This document shows, piece after piece, positions 63,533-64,000 of a stretch of DNA of 64,000 nt. Numbering within the stretch: the first letter of the stretch is position 1; each line of letters begins with the position of its first letter. The stretch spans positions 371,501 through 435,500 of the forward strand of contig CANJKZ010000926.1 in the NCBI GenBank assembly GCA_947471745.1. Reading direction: 5' to 3'. The notes under the pieces were generated by a model. It saw only the letters and a list, made by a program, of their open reading frames with translations. It was not told the origin of the DNA and ran no database searches. Position numbers and translations under genes: made by a program. This DNA is from Closterium sp. Naga37s-1 (Eukaryota > Streptophyta > Zygnematophyceae > Desmidiales > Closteriaceae).

Positions 63533-64000
63533 TGCGGAGATAACTCTAGCAACGGGAGCTAAGCTACGGGCTAGGCACGGGGTAGGAGGGATCTCTGCGT
63601 TCGTTCCTTAGTCGTTTCCTTGTGCTTGCACTACTTGCTGGTTCACGGGGAAGTTGGCAAGAGTTTCACCAGCAAAAGTTCACAACAATGGTACAAAGAG
63701 AGTTGAAGAGAGTGACTACATCAGATGCTTAGCAACCTAGCACACCAGCAAGTCGACCTCCAGCACCCCCTGAGGGCGACTTGCCAGCAAGGCGACCTCA
63801 GGCGCCCATGTGCATTGCAAGGCTGGCGTGCCAGCACACACCAGCATTAGGCCACCATGTGCACATGTGCGCGCACCTACTTCGCAGGTGCCAGGTGACG
63901 GTTGAGTACGACGTGCACCGTCACGCACATTGCGCAGGTGCCAGGTCGAGCACGTGCTAACGGTTGCACATGTGGAGCCATGTCGACCTCGGGATACCGA
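63533..64000 (-). repeat. Copia-1 LTR, inverted, running off the window
   Basis: Starts TGCGGAGATAAC, the reverse complement of the Copia-1 LTR end, and continues with GGCAAGAGTTTCACCAGC. Only the 3' half of the LTR is in view. Confidence 0.85.

Overview
This window looks like nuclear DNA from a streptophyte (land-plant lineage) genome, most likely a green alga near the charophytes or zygnematophytes. That assignment is an inference. It rests on primer-binding sites complementary to plant-type initiator Met-tRNA (TGGTATCAGAGC and variants), TNT1-like Copia polyproteins, a chromodomain Gypsy element, and one F-box/LRR gene with a GTAAGT intron. At least 90 percent of the window is LTR retrotransposon or satellite. 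There are no bacterial features, rRNA, CRISPR arrays or convincing tRNA genes. Element names used here are local labels.

Layout, left to right. 1-6284: two forward, broken copies of a GC-rich Copia family (Copia-1a, 1b), each ending in a ~1 kb LTR. 6285-9124: reverse Copia-2 gag/protease remnant with its 5' LTR. 9125-9505: unassigned DNA. 9506-31115: reverse Copia-3, bounded by a perfect AAATA target duplication. Its 5' LTR has been hit twice: Gypsy-1 sits at 15526-22649 and Copia-4 at 22871-30147, and Copia-4 itself contains the small element LTR-5 (25739-27711). 31121-34908: host F-box/LRR gene (31535-34297, one intron) plus the 3' end of a tandem paralog. 34914-36384: reverse non-autonomous LTR-6. 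36388-39995: truncated forward Copia-7 head-on against truncated reverse Copia-8. 39996-45363: a reverse gene fragment with a CLKC motif, split by reverse chromodomain element Gypsy-2 (40364-45024, perfect CCGCC duplication). 46481-53178: Copia-9, perfect TGTTT duplication, with an intact RT-RNase H open frame. 53714-55655: Copia-10 5' part. 55656-60357: a reverse Copia-1c (gag, protease, integrase) against a forward Copia-1d RNase H tail. 60483-61507 LTR; 61508-63532 a 37-bp satellite; 63533-64000 an inverted LTR.

The most interesting object is Gypsy-1. It has a Ty3/Gypsy gag-protease-RT-RNase H-DDE integrase order, but a complete-looking C5 cytosine DNA methyltransferase lies between protease and reverse transcriptase. 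Its ends are not ordinary LTRs. The layout is A1 (349 bp)-coding-B1 (105 bp)-A2 (349 bp)-B2 (105 bp), the split-direct-repeat arrangement known from PAT/Ngaro tyrosine-recombinase retroelements, yet the element carries a DDE integrase and shows no tRNA primer site. Both outer edges can be placed because it interrupts a sequence whose uninterrupted homolog is also in the window (near 9717). It has one protease-motif change and two stop codons, so this copy is dead, but its repeats differ at only 2 of 349 and 1 of 105 positions.

Across the TNT1-like Copia elements three shared features recur: a hairpin overlapping or following the primer site and then a GGGCCCACC motif, a variant Cys-His knuckle (C-X13-C-X3/4-H-X4-C) after a glycine-rich tract, and, in three elements, a hairpin at the polypurine tract.
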